Source: Kalaharituber pfeilii
Taxonomy: Eukaryota; Ascomycota; Pezizomycetes; Pezizales; Pezizaceae
NCBI GenBank assembly: GCA_015179045.1
Contig: WHUZ01000088.1
Location: forward strand, 176,369-240,368
Length of the DNA stretch: 64,000 bases
Direction of reading: 5' to 3'
The notes under the pieces were generated by a model that was not told the origin of the DNA, made no database searches, and saw only the letters and a list, made by a program, of their open reading frames with translations. The translations under genes were made by a program, and so were the position numbers. Position 1 is the stretch's first letter, and each line of letters starts with the position of its first letter. This document shows positions 20,945 to 33,129 of this stretch, piece by piece.

Positions 20945-23684
20945 GCGTGCCCGAAGTGGTAACGAGCTGCCCCCCTGTAACGATCCACTCTCTTGGCACT
21001 CCTCGTCATGCATTCCTTGCCCTATTACCTATTACTGGATATATTGCGACTACGGAAATTGCATAGTATTATATCAATTTGATACCGCTGAATCTGAATA
21101 TACTATCATAATAAGGAAAAGGCCAAAATTCCAATAACTATAACCAAATTCATCATAATTTATATGAATTAACCCCTCCCTGCATATAATATAGCTCAAT
21201 GTTCTCAGAATCAGTAAAATAATATAGAAAATGAGTAATAATCATTCGCCTAGCACTAGTCTTTTCAGTTAAAGTTAATAAATGTATATAGGAATTATAT
21301 AGGATACACGCAGCTTCAAATATATAGAAGAAATTCACATTCTCGAGCTAATCTCTGTACCTCAATATCATCATCAGTGTCCTCAGAGTCCTCAGCTGAT
21401 CCAGGAATACTAGGACTTGACGTAGTGGTAGATGAAGCACTAGAGATAGTAGCAGTAACTTCGTCTGAGGCATCAGGTATGATAGAAGAGGTCTGTGGCT
21501 CGAGATTTACTACTGGAACCTCCTTCACCCCCCCCCTAGCAGGTGTTCGGACCCTCCCACCTCCTGAACCAAAGGCCTTCCTCGGCCCCGGCCTCGCCCG
21601 CGAGTTCCCCCACGACCTCTCTTTGCGGCCCGCTCAGCTGCAGCTATTTCTTTCTGTTCTTGTTTCTCTTTTGCCTTTCTTTCTCGCTCCTCCGCTGCTA
21701 GCTGCTTTTTCACTTCAGCAGCTTCTTTCTTATCCTCAGCTATTTTTCGTCGCTCCTCTGCCTTCTGAATTTTCTCTTCCTCTTTTCTTATCTTCTCTAC
21801 TGCTTTCTGTTCCTTTTCCAGCCTCTTCCGCTCTTTCTTTTCCTCTGCTTCCAGTGCTGCTTTGACTTCGGCTTGTCGAGAGGATTCAATATACGCTCGA
21901 TTAAGAGTCCGAGGGCCTTTAATATGCTTCAAACTACTAGCCGGAGCTTTTTTGACCATCTTACCATTCCGTAGAGCTTTGAAGGTTGTAGCATTAGGCT
22001 CAATCACCGTATATTTTGTTAGCTTTTCCTTCAGAAACAATACATGATCCATCACAGTCTTGCGTGTATGTGGAGTCAAAATTGCCTTGTCCAGAGCAGT
22101 TCGTAGTACTATTTGCTTTGATGGAGTATCTAATATAGAGAGATCTGAATTGACCGTCATTGTCGCTTGAACTTGAGGAGGAATAACTTGTCGGATCAAT
22201 AGGCCAGCATCCAGACCCCCGCCATGCACCCAAAATAGTATCGGTAGTAAAAGTAGATTGTCTGGCACCACAAAGAATTTCCCAGAAGTCAGGTTTGCGC
22301 AAAATATCACAAGGCTTTTGATATATCCAATCTTGTAAGCCATTGCGGTAGTGTCTTTGGAGAGGAGAGAAACATCCAACATCAAGAGGTTGCATTAAAT
22401 GAGTTGAATGTGGGGGAAGACAAAGCATTTGAATCCGGTGATTGAGTGCATATTCAACGACTTGGTAAGCGACATGGGAAGAGTGACCATCAACAATTAA
22501 AAGGCGCCAAGGATATTCGGATATATTAGAGGGAGGTAAGGTCAGTGAATCGCTCGAAATAATTATACTGCGTTTGTCATGTATAGTGCTTGTAGGAAGG
22601 CCGGTTGCTATGGGGGTGCCGGCGGTAGAGGCGGTGGAGGCGGTGGAGGCGGTGGAGGCAGGGGTGGTGGAGGCAGGGGTGGTGGAGGCAGTGGAGGTAG
22701 TGGAGGTAGTGGTAGGGTTCACGGGGCGAGTATATGGCTCAAAGTGATATTTTATAAACTCAACACCTAGTTCATCATCCATGTATCCACTAGGCGAGCG
22801 TCCAAAAGTTGCAGGAAGTTCATGGACACCCTCAGCACCGTAGTAGCCTTCTCTATGGGTTTTCGCCTGCCAGACAAGGTATGGAGGAATGATGTGACCA
22901 GCAGCATTTACTGTCTCTATGACAGTAACAAATTCTCGATTGCCATCAGTAACTGCAATTTTTCGCCTTGGACCTGCTCGAACAATACATTTCTGCCTGC
23001 CAGTTGCAATGCCCATAATAATACCCTTTTCATCATAGTTCCAGAGGTTGTCAGGGGTGATCTTAAGTTGGCGCATTGTAGTCCGGAGTGACCGATAAAA
23101 TGCCTTCTGCGCTGGAATATTTGTCCCTTGCGAATGCCGAATGCGCTCAAGATATTGTACATATTTGCTGTTAACTATGGGATGTCGAAGTAAAAACCTC
23201 TCATGCCACCGATCTCCTGGAACTGCATTGCTAAACCTTCGCTGCAGAATTAAAACAGCCATAGATCTCAGCATTCGCAAATGAACTGGAAAGCCCATAT
23301 CACTCATTGTAAGTGCCCAGGCCTCTAATGCATTCTCTTCACCTCTAGTAAGCAATTGCTGCCTTTCGCGAGCCTCCTTCCTTCCTTTCTGCACCCCATC
23401 GAGTCGTCTACGTAATGTAATAGCTTTTACATCAAAGTAGGAAGCAATTTTTGGTATTGACTCTTCCCGATGTTTGTATGCATAAGCGATTGCTCGGTTA
23501 ATGTTTTCAGGCTTACTTTCCTGTCGCATAGCTATTAACTGCGGGTAAAACGAGTTCAAAATATGTAGAATTCGCTGAGATATGCAGGATAATCGCGGTT
23601 GAAAGATGAGGAGCAGGTTGCCGAAGCGGGGGTGAAAATGTAGGATCGTTACAGGGGGGCAGATCGTTACCACATCGGGCACGT
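20945..23684 (-). mobile_element. Pogo-type DNA transposon, about 2.7 kb
   Basis: The terminal inverted repeats are about 40 bp (CGTGCCCGAAGTGGTAACGA at left, CGTGCCCGATGTGGTAACGA at right, both continuing to CCCCCCTGTAACGATCC). They are flanked by TA (20943-20944, 23685-23686). The single gene is on the minus strand. The TA target, CENP-B/psq-type DNA-binding domain and DDE catalytic core place it in the pogo (Tc1/mariner) group. Confidence 0.9.
21316..23529 (-). pseudogene. Pogo-type transposase, two frameshifts
   Basis: From the ATG at 23529 the protein has a psq-type helix-turn-helix (about residues 10-48), a CENP-B-like second DNA-binding domain (DRWHERFLLRHP) and a DDE_1 core. The acidic residues are in WNYDEKGI, in LLIVDGHSSH and after PPHSTHLMQPLDVG. 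A Thr/Ser/Ala/Pro-rich repeat of about 50 residues sits between the first and second catalytic blocks, where family members usually have a short loop. The frame breaks after GCWPIDP near 22190 and continues in another frame to a Lys/Glu-rich coiled region. It breaks again in a run of nine C at 21528-21536 and resumes as an acidic tail ending at 21316. The breaks probably inactivate it, unless they are base-call errors; the second is in a homopolymer. The start is the first ATG before the HTH. Confidence 0.85.
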
Positions 23685-23689
23685 TAGCG

Positions 23690-25440
23690 CTGCTTCAACC
23701 TTGGCCTGACTCTGACTCCGACTCCAGCGACTTCCGATTCAGATGAGAAGGTCCTTGTACCATGAATGGGGTGTTCTTTTGAAAGGCTAAGTATGTACAT
23801 GCTCTGGTCCTTATCCAATCTCCCTTCCTTTTCGGGTTCTCTCTGCCAGCGACCGCTTCAGCCATTCCAAGCAATCCCCATCTGGCTCCGAATGGGCCTC
23901 TACAGGTGTAGGAGTTGGTGTGAAGGCCGCCCCTCCCCCTCCAGTCACTTCCGAGGCTCCGCAGCTGCTCCAAAGAAGCTAGACAAATCCAGTGACAGTC
24001 CGTTGACCACGACTTCGGGGGCAACGTGATAATCGATCATTGTTGGAACCGGAGCATTACGGTCCCTCTTTGAGAAAAAGATGCTGAACTACCCGTGTTC
24101 CCTGGCCCAAAATCGAACTAGGCCCTCAATTCTATCTCTCCATGTCTTTCCCACAACATTATAAGCTCCACTAGAGACAACGGATAAATCGCTTCACCAA
24201 GCTATTGGTAATATTATTATTTAGATAGAAGAAAAGTAAGGAGAGAGAAAAAAAACTCGCAAAAGTAAAAGTGAGGCCTAAAAGAAAAGAGATCTTGTAG
24301 AAGGAGAGTTAAGAAAAAAAGACAGGAGTATTAGTGGATCCGGACTCATAATCTGAAATCAGTTTCCTTGCGTGTGTAATGATGATGGGAATATGGGAGG
24401 AACCTCCAGCACATGAGAGTATGAATACCTGCCGAATCCGGCACAAGCCAGCAGATTAGGGATGTGCAGAGTACTTACGAGTACTACATAACTTTCCACC
24501 AAGTAACCATTAGAAGGAAAAGACGAGGGAGCTGGTCATTATGCATCCCTAACAGCTTGGAAGTTCGAGGGTACCTTGCGGCTCCGACTCCTTTTTAGCT
24601 ACGAAGGAAAAACGATGAGCGCGGGCTTCTAAACCCTTTACGTTTAACGAGGCTTCGCAGTTCGGGCAGCAAACATCTGCGCGTGCTCTTATAACCAATG
24701 GCTCTCCATTACCTCGCCCAACTGCGGTTCTCGGCAGCCTGTTCGATAACCGTTCCCACCTCCGAGAGCCCCCCACGAGAGTCCCACCGCCCCTTTCCCG
24801 CTTCTCCCACCGCCTCTCCAACTGCTCCTCCAACTACTCCTCCGACTGCCTCTCCGCCCATACCCTCCCATCACCTCTCTATAGCCTTCCCGACCGTTTC
24901 ACCTATCACTTTCCGACCGCCTCTCCCCCTCCTCCCACCGCCGTCTCTCGCATCTCCATCTCTCTCACCTCCACCTCTCCCTCCTACCACTCTTCTTATC
25001 ACTCCTCCTCTGATGGCCTCTCCATCTCTGACAGTCTCATTGACATCCTCTCCCACTGCCTCCTCTCCCAGCTCCTCTTCCGCCCCTGCATCTCCTGTCC
25101 CCTCTTCCACCCCCACACCCGTCGTTGCATAGCGATAGCATTTGTCAGTTCTGATGAGAATGATAGGACCATTGTGGGTGTGACAGCATATTACAATGCT
25201 GATAAGGCGCCCATCTCCGCCTCTCCCACTTCCTCCTCTCCCACTTTCTCCTCTCGCATACCTCCCTTTCCCCTCTACATCTCCTCAGATGGGGACACAA
25301 CTTATTTCTTGGTAGGTCGACTACCCCATATGTTTTGCTTTTTTCGATTTTCTCAAATATTTTTGTTTGTCCGATGGTTTATTCTTTTTCCTTATAACTG
25401 TTGGCTAGCATCTGAGAATTATACTACTCAATGGACACCT
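23690..25440. other. No recognised gene; strongly pyrimidine-rich + strand at 24750-25130
   Basis: From 24750 to 25130 the + strand is almost wholly C/T-rich (purine-rich on the minus strand), similar in texture to the LINE ORF1 regions at 44-50 kb but without recognisable motifs. It may be a decayed LINE fragment. A possible short partner is at 25210-25290. Nothing else is identified. Confidence 0.35.
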
Positions 25441-25484
25441 TCATTGTGAGTATCAGGGAGACTTGGGTACACGACGGACTTTAG

Positions 25485-25845
25485 AACGGACCAGATCTCT
25501 GACATGGTCGGCGGAGGAATGCTGTCTGGGTTGGGAGTGAATTCCAAGGCGAGTGGTGTTGTTCCTCTTGAAAGAAACAAAGAACTCTTATGGTATATGG
25601 GAGTTATGAGTGCATGGCACTTTAGACCAGGTCTATAGTGACGTCGGCGGAGGAACCTGTCTGAATTTGTGTCAAATTTCGAAACAAAAGGGGGGTGTAC
25701 CTTTCAAAGTACAGGCAACTTATAAGTGTGGGGGCTCTAGATGGACCAGGCCTCTAATATGGTCGAGAGAGGAAAGCCTGGCTATGTTGGACTATGAATT
25801 CCGGAGCAAGAGGTGCTGTTCTCTCTTTCAAGAAGCACGCAAATA
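25485..25845 (+). repeat. Three diverged direct repeats of about 125 bp
   Basis: Units begin near GGACCAGATCTCTGACATGG (25489), GACCAGGTCTATAGTGACGT (about 25626) and GGACCAGGCCTCTAATATGG (25743). Each is followed by a GGAGGAA or GAGGAAA block, CTG, a GAATTC-like word or its decayed form, then pyrimidines and GAAAG/CAAAG. The open frame 25610-25846 crosses two of the units and is probably incidental. Confidence 0.5.
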
Positions 25846-25859
25846 ATTTGTGTGTATTA

Positions 25860-26800
25860 GTATTCTGTATTTGAGCGGACGTTTCCACCAAAACTGATGA
25901 ACGAGAAAGCATATATCTCAACCATCAACCACCAGAACAGAATTTCCTATGCGTTTTGCACTAAAGCTACATCAAAGCCTATTCTTCATATATGGCTCAA
26001 AAAGAGCAGATTTCAAGGAATTATGACGCAGTGGATTTTCGCATGATGTCTTGGGCATCTATTTGTTTGGAATCCCTATACAAAATATTAGTATACACCC
26101 CTATCCATCAAGGCATGGCCATAAAAGCTCTGATAAAAGGGTATTCTCATTGAGTATATTACAATGCAGTACTTTATTGAATTTAAGTTTGATTAACTGC
26201 ATGGTTAATGTTTGAAAATTCAGTCTTGGGTGTTTTGTACTTATTGGATATTTTTATATGAGAATATGAATATTGTGAATAGCTTCACAAACATATCAGG
26301 TAGCACTCTACGGATCTTCTTGTACTTTGTTATGGGTGAAGTTATGGTATTAAGTAAGTGCTCTGCTCTGTACCGTCTGCCTTATCTCTCCCATGATCTA
26401 CGCTCTGCACTTCCTTCGATACTTCTTTCCTATTCTCTCTCACGAGTTCTCCTACTAATGGGCCCTTCCCCATTATGAGATCATAGCTCTCCGATTGCAT
26501 TATACTACTCCTCCTCCTCCCTATCCGGTTTCTTTTCTTTCTTTCGCCCTATATGTCTTCCATTTTTGACATTCCATGTTCTTTCTTGTCGCCCTCTAGG
26601 CCACTTCATCTGCCTTTCATTCCCTTCTATTCCCTAATGGGCTTTTCCTCATATTGACTTCATCGCTTACCCTCCTCTTTTAACTTTATTTCTTTAATTG
26701 TCTCCTTCAAATCCTTCATGCTTGTCTTCCCTTGTTTTCCTACCTTCCGGACTGTCGCTTTCACTGTTTGTGAGTCTGATATATAGTACTATGACCGATA
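25860..26800. other. Nothing recognised
   Basis: AT-rich DNA followed by pyrimidine-rich sequence that probably belongs to the decayed minus-strand LINE to the right. No tail or target duplication was found. Confidence 0.3.
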
Positions 26801-29000
26801 TGCTTGCTGGTGTGTGCCATAATTTCAGAAATATCCCTCTTCTTTATCCCAATCCGTCACCCTGTTCCTTCTAACAATTATTCCTACCAGCTTGCTCCGT
26901 GTTGTCCTACTTCCGCCACCTTCAGAAGCTGTTTTAGTAAGTGTATATTCTCTATAGTCCTTTTGTGGCTTCAGTTGATATCCACCACTCTTCTTTTCTT
27001 CCTTTCCTCTTTTTTTCCAGTCTCCGACCCATCTATTCTATCTTTACCATTGGACATGCTTCCTCCCCATGACAACTCTTCTACACCGCCTTATATCTGT
27101 CTATCTTTCTGGATCCGCCATGCTTCTCGCCACGAGCCTAGGCTGTGCCGCGTTCAATATCGTCTCTAACTTTCAACCGGTCCATGTTCTCTTTGCCACA
27201 CTATGAACTTCACCCATTAGCTTCCTCAGTACTTGATACCATAGTTCACCTACTTGTTCGAAGCATTTCCTTGTTAGCTTGCGTTCCCTCCCTGCTCCAT
27301 CTCCAATGATATGCGTTCCAATATCCCAACATTATCCCATTCCTTCTCCTCCACCTTTCTTCTTTTCCCTCCAATATATCTTCTACCTCTTTCCTCCATT
27401 CAGAATGTACATATACTTCTCCTATCCTCCATCCTCCTACTTCCACATAGCTACAATTCTTGTTTTCTGCCGATAATATCACTTCTTCCTCTTTTTTTTT
27501 TTTTTTTTTTTTGTGACTACTACTCAAATTTCTTTAGCGCCCCAGTTCCTGCCGTATACGCTGGATGTTTGGTCTTCTTATGCTTTTCCTTTACCCATGC
27601 TTCTCCGACCCATCCGACATTTAAATCAGGCCATATAATATTCATTCCCTCCTTAGATACGCATTCCAATAATATATTTGTACCTATTACTCCCTCCGAT
27701 ACATTCTGATATGCCGCCTTCGACGTTCTTTGTTTCGCTGAGTCATATCTATTATGTACTCATTGGATAGCTTCTCTTTTTCTTTGGTGCATATACCCCA
27801 TTGCAAGTTATTCAAACCTTTCACTGCCTTCTCAATCCCATGCATAGCATCCCAATTATATCCTGCCGCTGAAGGCTTGTGCTTGTTCAATGCTTCGTTT
27901 TACATATTCTCTCAATATTCCCTGCTGAGGTGCTGTTCCAATTCTTCCTGCCTCCCCATCTCGCTGAGAGAATTTCCATCTTTGCCATTCCCTGCCTTCC
28001 TGATTGGTTTCTTCGGCTATAGCTGCGTTTCTAGATACCTGTCTCCCAGCTGACCCTCATCTTTTAATACCCCGCTTTGCTTGTTCATTTTGACACTCAA
28101 TCACCATATTTCAAACTTTCTTCCAGACGCGCGCGCATACTGTCCCCTGAAATCTGGATTGCCGTTGTTACCCTTGTTGGTACTGTTGCTCAGTCAGTCT
28201 TGGTCCCGTCCAGTTTGATAGCATAGTAGCCGTTCTACAATGCTTTTTTGAAATTCCACTCATACCCTTTGACTTAGTACTGCTCTGCCCTTACTGCTGC
28301 TGTTGCTACCACTGCCGCTAACTATATACTTCTGGCATTCTCGGTGGCCATTACTTAATTACTTGTTCCCGTTGTCCCCTTACTTTCTTATCACCCATGG
28401 CTCCACCAATCTCTGCTTCTCAAATATCATAATCTTGTCATTGCACAATCTCAAACCCTCCACTAATTCGTGACTTAAAAAATTACCATACTGGATTCTG
28501 AGTTCTCCGGAAATAGCATCTATGCTATCCTATGTGGTTTCCCATTTCCGGACGTTAGCGTCGGAACTTCCTTTCTAGAGATATCCGTGATCGTTTTCTC
28601 CCTTTCCCTTTGTTCTCTCCATCCTCCATGCCTATCTTTATTTTCTCGGTTTCCTCCATTGACAGGTACGGATCTTCTTGTGCCGGTTGTGCCATTCTTA
28701 TCCCCATATTCGACAATTAGATTGGTATGAAACCGGATTCTGGTTGAAAATTTGGGATCTCTTTTTTTTTCTTTTTTCTTTTTTATTATTATTACTCTAT
28801 GTTCTAAAATTCCCCGGAATTCGCTCCTTCCGGACTCATCTTGTCTACAATATCCTAAATCTCTATTCCTGTTCTTATATCCCTCGTCCCGCCATGGTTA
28901 CTTTCCTCCGTCCAGCTAGGCTCTTGGTACCTCTCTTCTTTTCCTCCTTGGTGTCATGAATATTTTCTCTAAGCACTTTCACTCCTGCATTTCTACAAAC
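26800..29000 (-). mobile_element. Decayed LINE, minus strand (Gag, endonuclease and RT remnants)
   Basis: Reading the minus strand: near 28480-28390 an ORF1 segment (LRLCNDKIMIFEKQ) resembles the Gag domain of the LINE at 50.4 kb. At 27710-27540 an endonuclease start (QNV...GTNILLE...GEAW) resembles 47064-47170. At 27480-27290 a second endonuclease block (WRIGEVYVHSEW, then GIMLGYWNAYHWRWS) has a Tyr where the catalytic Asp of GDWNAHH is expected. At about 27170-27080 the motif AAQPRLVARSMADPE resembles the end of the RT region at 53.6 kb. The bulk of RT is missing between 27250 and 27180. Stops and a T run (27488-27510) add to the damage. The element ends are not resolved. Confidence 0.6.
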
Positions 29001-29399
29001 AATAACATCTTGAATATTTTTCTTCTAAGTTAATACCTTTTCACCCGTTTCGCACTTTTGTTTCCATGCCTACTTCTCTAGCCACCTCTTCCTTACTACC
29101 TTTGCTTATTACTATTGTATCTTTAGTACCTTTTTGAATAACGACTAACGAGGTACGGCACGGATTCGGAACATTGATCAACAAGAGGAAAAAAGAAGGA
29201 ATTTTTTCTATCATGAGCAGGAGGCCATTGACTACACCGAATCCCCGTATACTCACTAGTTGTTGCTTTTTAAAAAGAGAAGACGTCTCTCGCTTCGCCA
29301 TTAACAGTCCAAATCAACCAGATTTCCTCCGCCTACCATCCGAACCCCCCCCGTATCCAATGCCACCTGGAATTCACAAGGAGGATGCCATTGATTGGT

Positions 29400-30690
29400 A
29401 TCAATCAATCCCTAGATGCTAACAAACAGGTATGATGAACAATAGAGGATCGGGCATAAAGAAAATAATTCAGAAATCAAAACAGGAAACACATGGGAGT
29501 AGCCTATCAGCCTATCTCGAAATAGTTTGCCTAAGAAGAGGTGCGGAAGGGAAAGGCGGGTATCCCGGAGGGAGAAGCGGGAGAGGAGGAGTAGGAGACG
29601 AGAGAGGGAGGGGAGGTCGAAGGGGCTTTTGGAGGGCCTGTCAGAGAGGGAAAGGCTGTCGGAGAAGGTGCTAAGCGGCGGAGATGCATGCGAGGGGGGG
29701 GGGGGGGGGGAATTGCAGATGTGAGAGGCGAAGGAAAGGGACAATGCCTGGTGATGCCAGTGAGCGGGAGAGAGGAGGCGCGGCAGCAGAGACTACCGGG
29801 GAGGCCGTGGAGAGCCCGTCGAGGGGCTCTTTGAGCGACTGCTGGAGACGCTATTGCAAGGACTGTGGAGCGTGAGTGGGGGGGGACGAGCATTGGAACG
29901 GGTAGTGGCACAGGCAACGTATACAAATGGATAGGGCGTTGTCCGGTTCCTGAACTAACCTATATATCGCCAAGTGCAGTGGTTTTTGTCTAGTAGTCGC
30001 CCAGTCCAGTCATGGAGGTTCAATCTCTAGTTGGAACCGAGGAACCCTGTTTTTTTTATTTTTTTTTTGCCGCTGCCTAAAGTTGTATATCGACCCTCGA
30101 CTTCCCCCACCATTTGAATACTTGACGTGAGCATGAGACGCATGCTTGAAATTGTTACTACCCTGACCCGCGGTTCGGGTGTAACATGAGGGTATGACCC
30201 CCCCCCACCCCCCACCTTCTAGGATGATGGAACTCCAAGTACACCAACCACGCTGCCCTTCTTTACTTTGCTCTTCCGCTTTCTGGATCAAAAGATCCCA
30301 AGCGTTCCATCCTGACGCTGTGGACCGCACCGTGGGTGTTTGGGGTAAATATACACGGGAAAATATCAGCCTGACCATAGTGGGTAGAGGGGGTAAAACG
30401 CCAGCAAGAAGAGTGGGGGATTTGGGGGGGTTGTGCGGGGGGTAAATATCATGCAATATGCGGACGGGGGGTAGCTGTGTGAAAATTGCCGCTTGATGTG
30501 CAGAAAGGGAAAATATATATATATATTCTGCAGCGCCTAAAATCTCCCCAATATGAAAAAGCGTTTTCCATCACAGACACGAAAATTGTTTATTTCATAT
30601 TACATGTCGCGAAAGTGTAGAATGTTATTATCATACATATCGAAGGGGAAAGAAAAAAAGAAAAAAAAAAAAAAAAAAAATCTATTCCTA
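29400..30690. other. Purine-rich and homopolymer-rich intergenic DNA
   Basis: Positions 29430-29900 are strongly purine-rich on the + strand with a G run of about sixteen at 29695-29710. Open frames here on both strands are compositional and I do not call them genes. Other low-complexity runs are T runs near 30050, C runs near 30200 and an A run at 30655-30680. This is the region downstream of the RFC gene. Confidence 0.4.
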
Positions 30691-30728
30691 CACAATATTC
30701 TTGATCCCCTTGGACAACTTCCTGAAAC

Positions 30729-32233
30729 CTACTTCCTCTTCTTCCGACCACCCCCTTTTTTCCGTCCGCCTTTCTTCTTCTCCATCAACTCTACCCCCGC
30801 CCTTACGGTTCCGACCACCGCCCCCGCCTGGATTGTCTCCGCCCCGCCGCTTCCCAGCCTCCACTCCACCTCCGCTAGGCCCTCCAACCACTTCACCCGC
30901 ACCTCCGGCGCGACCTCCAGCCTCCCCAACTCATTACTAATTTCCGCAAGAACATCCTCCAGTGCCAGGCCCTTCGCTTTCCGAATCTGCTCCATCGTAC
31001 GTAATGCAGTACCAATATCGTCGCCCAGCAAGCTCTGCAGAATCGCCTGGATATCGGCGGGCTGCGGCGCGGCAATACATTCGTATATCGCCTCTTCCGT
31101 GATGACGTCCTTGGGCCCATCCGGGATCGAGAACCCCTTCTCGTCCAGGGGCGTCGAGGACGCAAAGCACGCCTGAAGCACATTGAGAGTGCGTCTCATG
31201 TCCCCCTTACTCAGGTTCACCAATGCAGTTACCGCTTCGGGGATGATGTTGACCCCTTCGGCGGCCACGACATGCTCGATTCTTTTCCTCAGGGCCTCCG
31301 GCGGCAGCGGCGAGAAGCGGAACCTTGTACACCGCGACAACAGCGCAGGGTTCAGCTTGTGCGTGTAGTTCGCAATGATGCAGAACCTTGTGTTGAGTGT
31401 ATATTTCTCCATGATCCTGCGTAGCGCGTTTTGCGCCGAGGAGGTCATTGCATCGGCTTCATCCAGGATGATGAGCTTGTAGGAGGCAAGCGAGGAGGGA
31501 GTTGCTGAGGCATTGCCGCCGCCGGTGAAGATTGGGCGAGTGGAGGCGAAGGTCTTGATTTGATCGCGCACAACCTCGATTCCACGGTCGTCGGATGCAT
31601 TGAGTTCGAGGACCTTTTGGCGAAGAGCGGAAGGTCCATAGATCTTATTGGCGAGTGCAAGGATAGTGGAGGTTTTGCCGGTGCCAGGGGGTCCGTAAAC
31701 AGCAGATGGGGAAGTCGCTGTGGTGTTCCAGATTTACGTCAAAATCAGTAATGCTGCGGAGAAGGAAATGGGTGCAGGGATGGGATGGGGGGGTGTTGCT
31801 GGGCTTGGACGAGACGACTTAACATTGGAATCAATGAATTTATTTACTACGAGCCCGCCAGTTAGCCCTCAGTGCAGTCTTAACCAACCCCGGAGATTGC
31901 GGAAATTGTCCTCACTAGTAGCCAGAACATCCTCGTGCCCCGCCACATCCAGGGTGCTCGGTCTGTATTTCTCTACCCTACCCCCCCCCCCCCCCCCAGC
32001 ACCGTCAGTCTCAATCCTCCCAATGACTCAACCTCCACCAAATTAAAATCATCTGCAATTGTTCAACGTAGAAGGCGCCTAGGGAATCCACACCAAGGCA
32101 ATGTATCCCCGACATGCACAGGCAGATTCGCCGCACTCCTCTTCTTCACCTTCTCTAGCTCCTTGGATGAGAACATTATAGAATTGGAGTTGTCGACAGT
32201 GTCGTCGAGGTCCATTTCATCGATGTCGGACAT
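30729..32233 (-). CDS. RFC3: Replication factor C subunit 3 (clamp loader small subunit), with frame breaks
   Basis: Rfc3 (human RFC5 type) is an AAA+ ATPase subunit of the complex that loads PCNA at primer-template junctions in the nucleus. Exon 1 (32233-32094) encodes an acidic start and ends at the LPW before the VEKYRP box. Exon 2 (31977-31916) carries VEKYRPSTLDVAGHEDVLAT. The main exon has Walker A (GPPGTGKTST, near 31690), NASDDRG, Walker B (IILDEADAM), sensor 1 (IIANYTHKLNPALLSRC) and arginine-finger context SRCTRFRF, the signature of the Rfc3/RFC5 subunit. It ends in a lysine-rich tail at 30729. Between exon 2 and Walker A the frame breaks at least twice: KSGTPQRLPHLLF needs one extra T to reach YGPPG, and one base is off just upstream. 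Exact joins there are unresolved. W of WVEKYRP is made by the proposed exon 1/2 join, next to an 18-C run. Confidence 0.85.
31978..32093 (-). other. Intron 1 of RFC3 with an 18-base G run near its acceptor
   Basis: The donor GTGTGG (32093-32088) and acceptor TAG (31980-31978) join the LPW codons to VEKYRP. The acceptor is immediately preceded by a G run (18 C on the + strand, 31981-31998) instead of a pyrimidine tract. This is unusual for a working 3' splice site and a likely spot for length variation or base-call error. Confidence 0.55.
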
Positions 32234-32239
32234 TGCGGG

Positions 32240-33045
32240 GAGTTACGATGCACAGTTCGCTTCAATTGATCAAGGCTTGATGAGCTTCAAAACCGTGAGT
32301 CGGAGGAGGTGGCAGGGTCATGAGCAGTGTCTGGATTCTCGTGCTTGCAGCAGGATGACGCATTGGTCAACCGGATTCGCGTGACGTAAAGTGGGCTCGG
32401 AGGGACAGCAGCTCGGCAGCACGTGACATACGCCAGGACCCGTGCCCAAACTACGTATTGATTATATATCTGACCCTACATTATATTAGCTCATAGTGCA
32501 GTGCAAACCTTGGTATCTATTCAGCGCCTTATATTTCAAGTGCAATGTACGCAATATATTCCATTTACATGACGCTAAATCCCTAATTACAGTACTAACT
32601 CTCTATAACTATCAGATATCCCAACGCGGTTGTGCATTTCCCTATAGCTAAACTGGCCCATGGATTTCACGAAGAATTGATGACCTTTGGTCAATTTCAC
32701 AGTAATAGAAAGTCGAACTGGGATATACAGCCAGCCTTGTACAATGCCCTCAAGACCTTGCAAGTGACCTTGAAGAATATGGTGATTAGTTTCCGGCTGC
32801 TAAAAAGCTGCAGCAGTGCGGGCGAAGTACGCTGGTATATGCCCAGAGGTGCGCACACCGAAGCCCTATCAAGTCCCAATCCTGAATATATTTTGGGGCG
32901 AGGTCGGTCCGTGGCAGTCACTATTAGCACACGTGAGTTACTCAATGTAGATTGCCTGGTACCACGTATGCCTCTGGGTTGCTCTGGGTTACTCTGGGTT
33001 ACTCTGTTATTCATTTTTCTTTCCTTCTCACTTATCTCCTATGTA
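32240..33045. other. Upstream region of RFC3; nothing else recognised
   Basis: It contains the presumed RFC3 promoter to the right of 32233. Opposed open frames at 32632-33135 (+) and 32697-33014 (-) show no domain and are likely chance. A degenerate family A tail (GCGAGTAATGATTTT plus an A run) is at 33050-33083. Confidence 0.35.
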
Positions 33046-33129
33046 TTTACAGCGAGTAATGATTTTAAAAAAAAAAAAAAAAAACGTATTCGTTCACAGG
33101 TGCAAGGTTTTCAATTTTTGTCACTTGCC

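Noticed and set aside
22579..22770. Gly-rich + strand frame
   Set aside because: It is the complement of the Thr/Ser repeat inside the transposase and has no independent support.
30010..30456. 148-residue minus frame downstream of RFC3
   Set aside because: No domain; it crosses homopolymer runs and has low-complexity composition.
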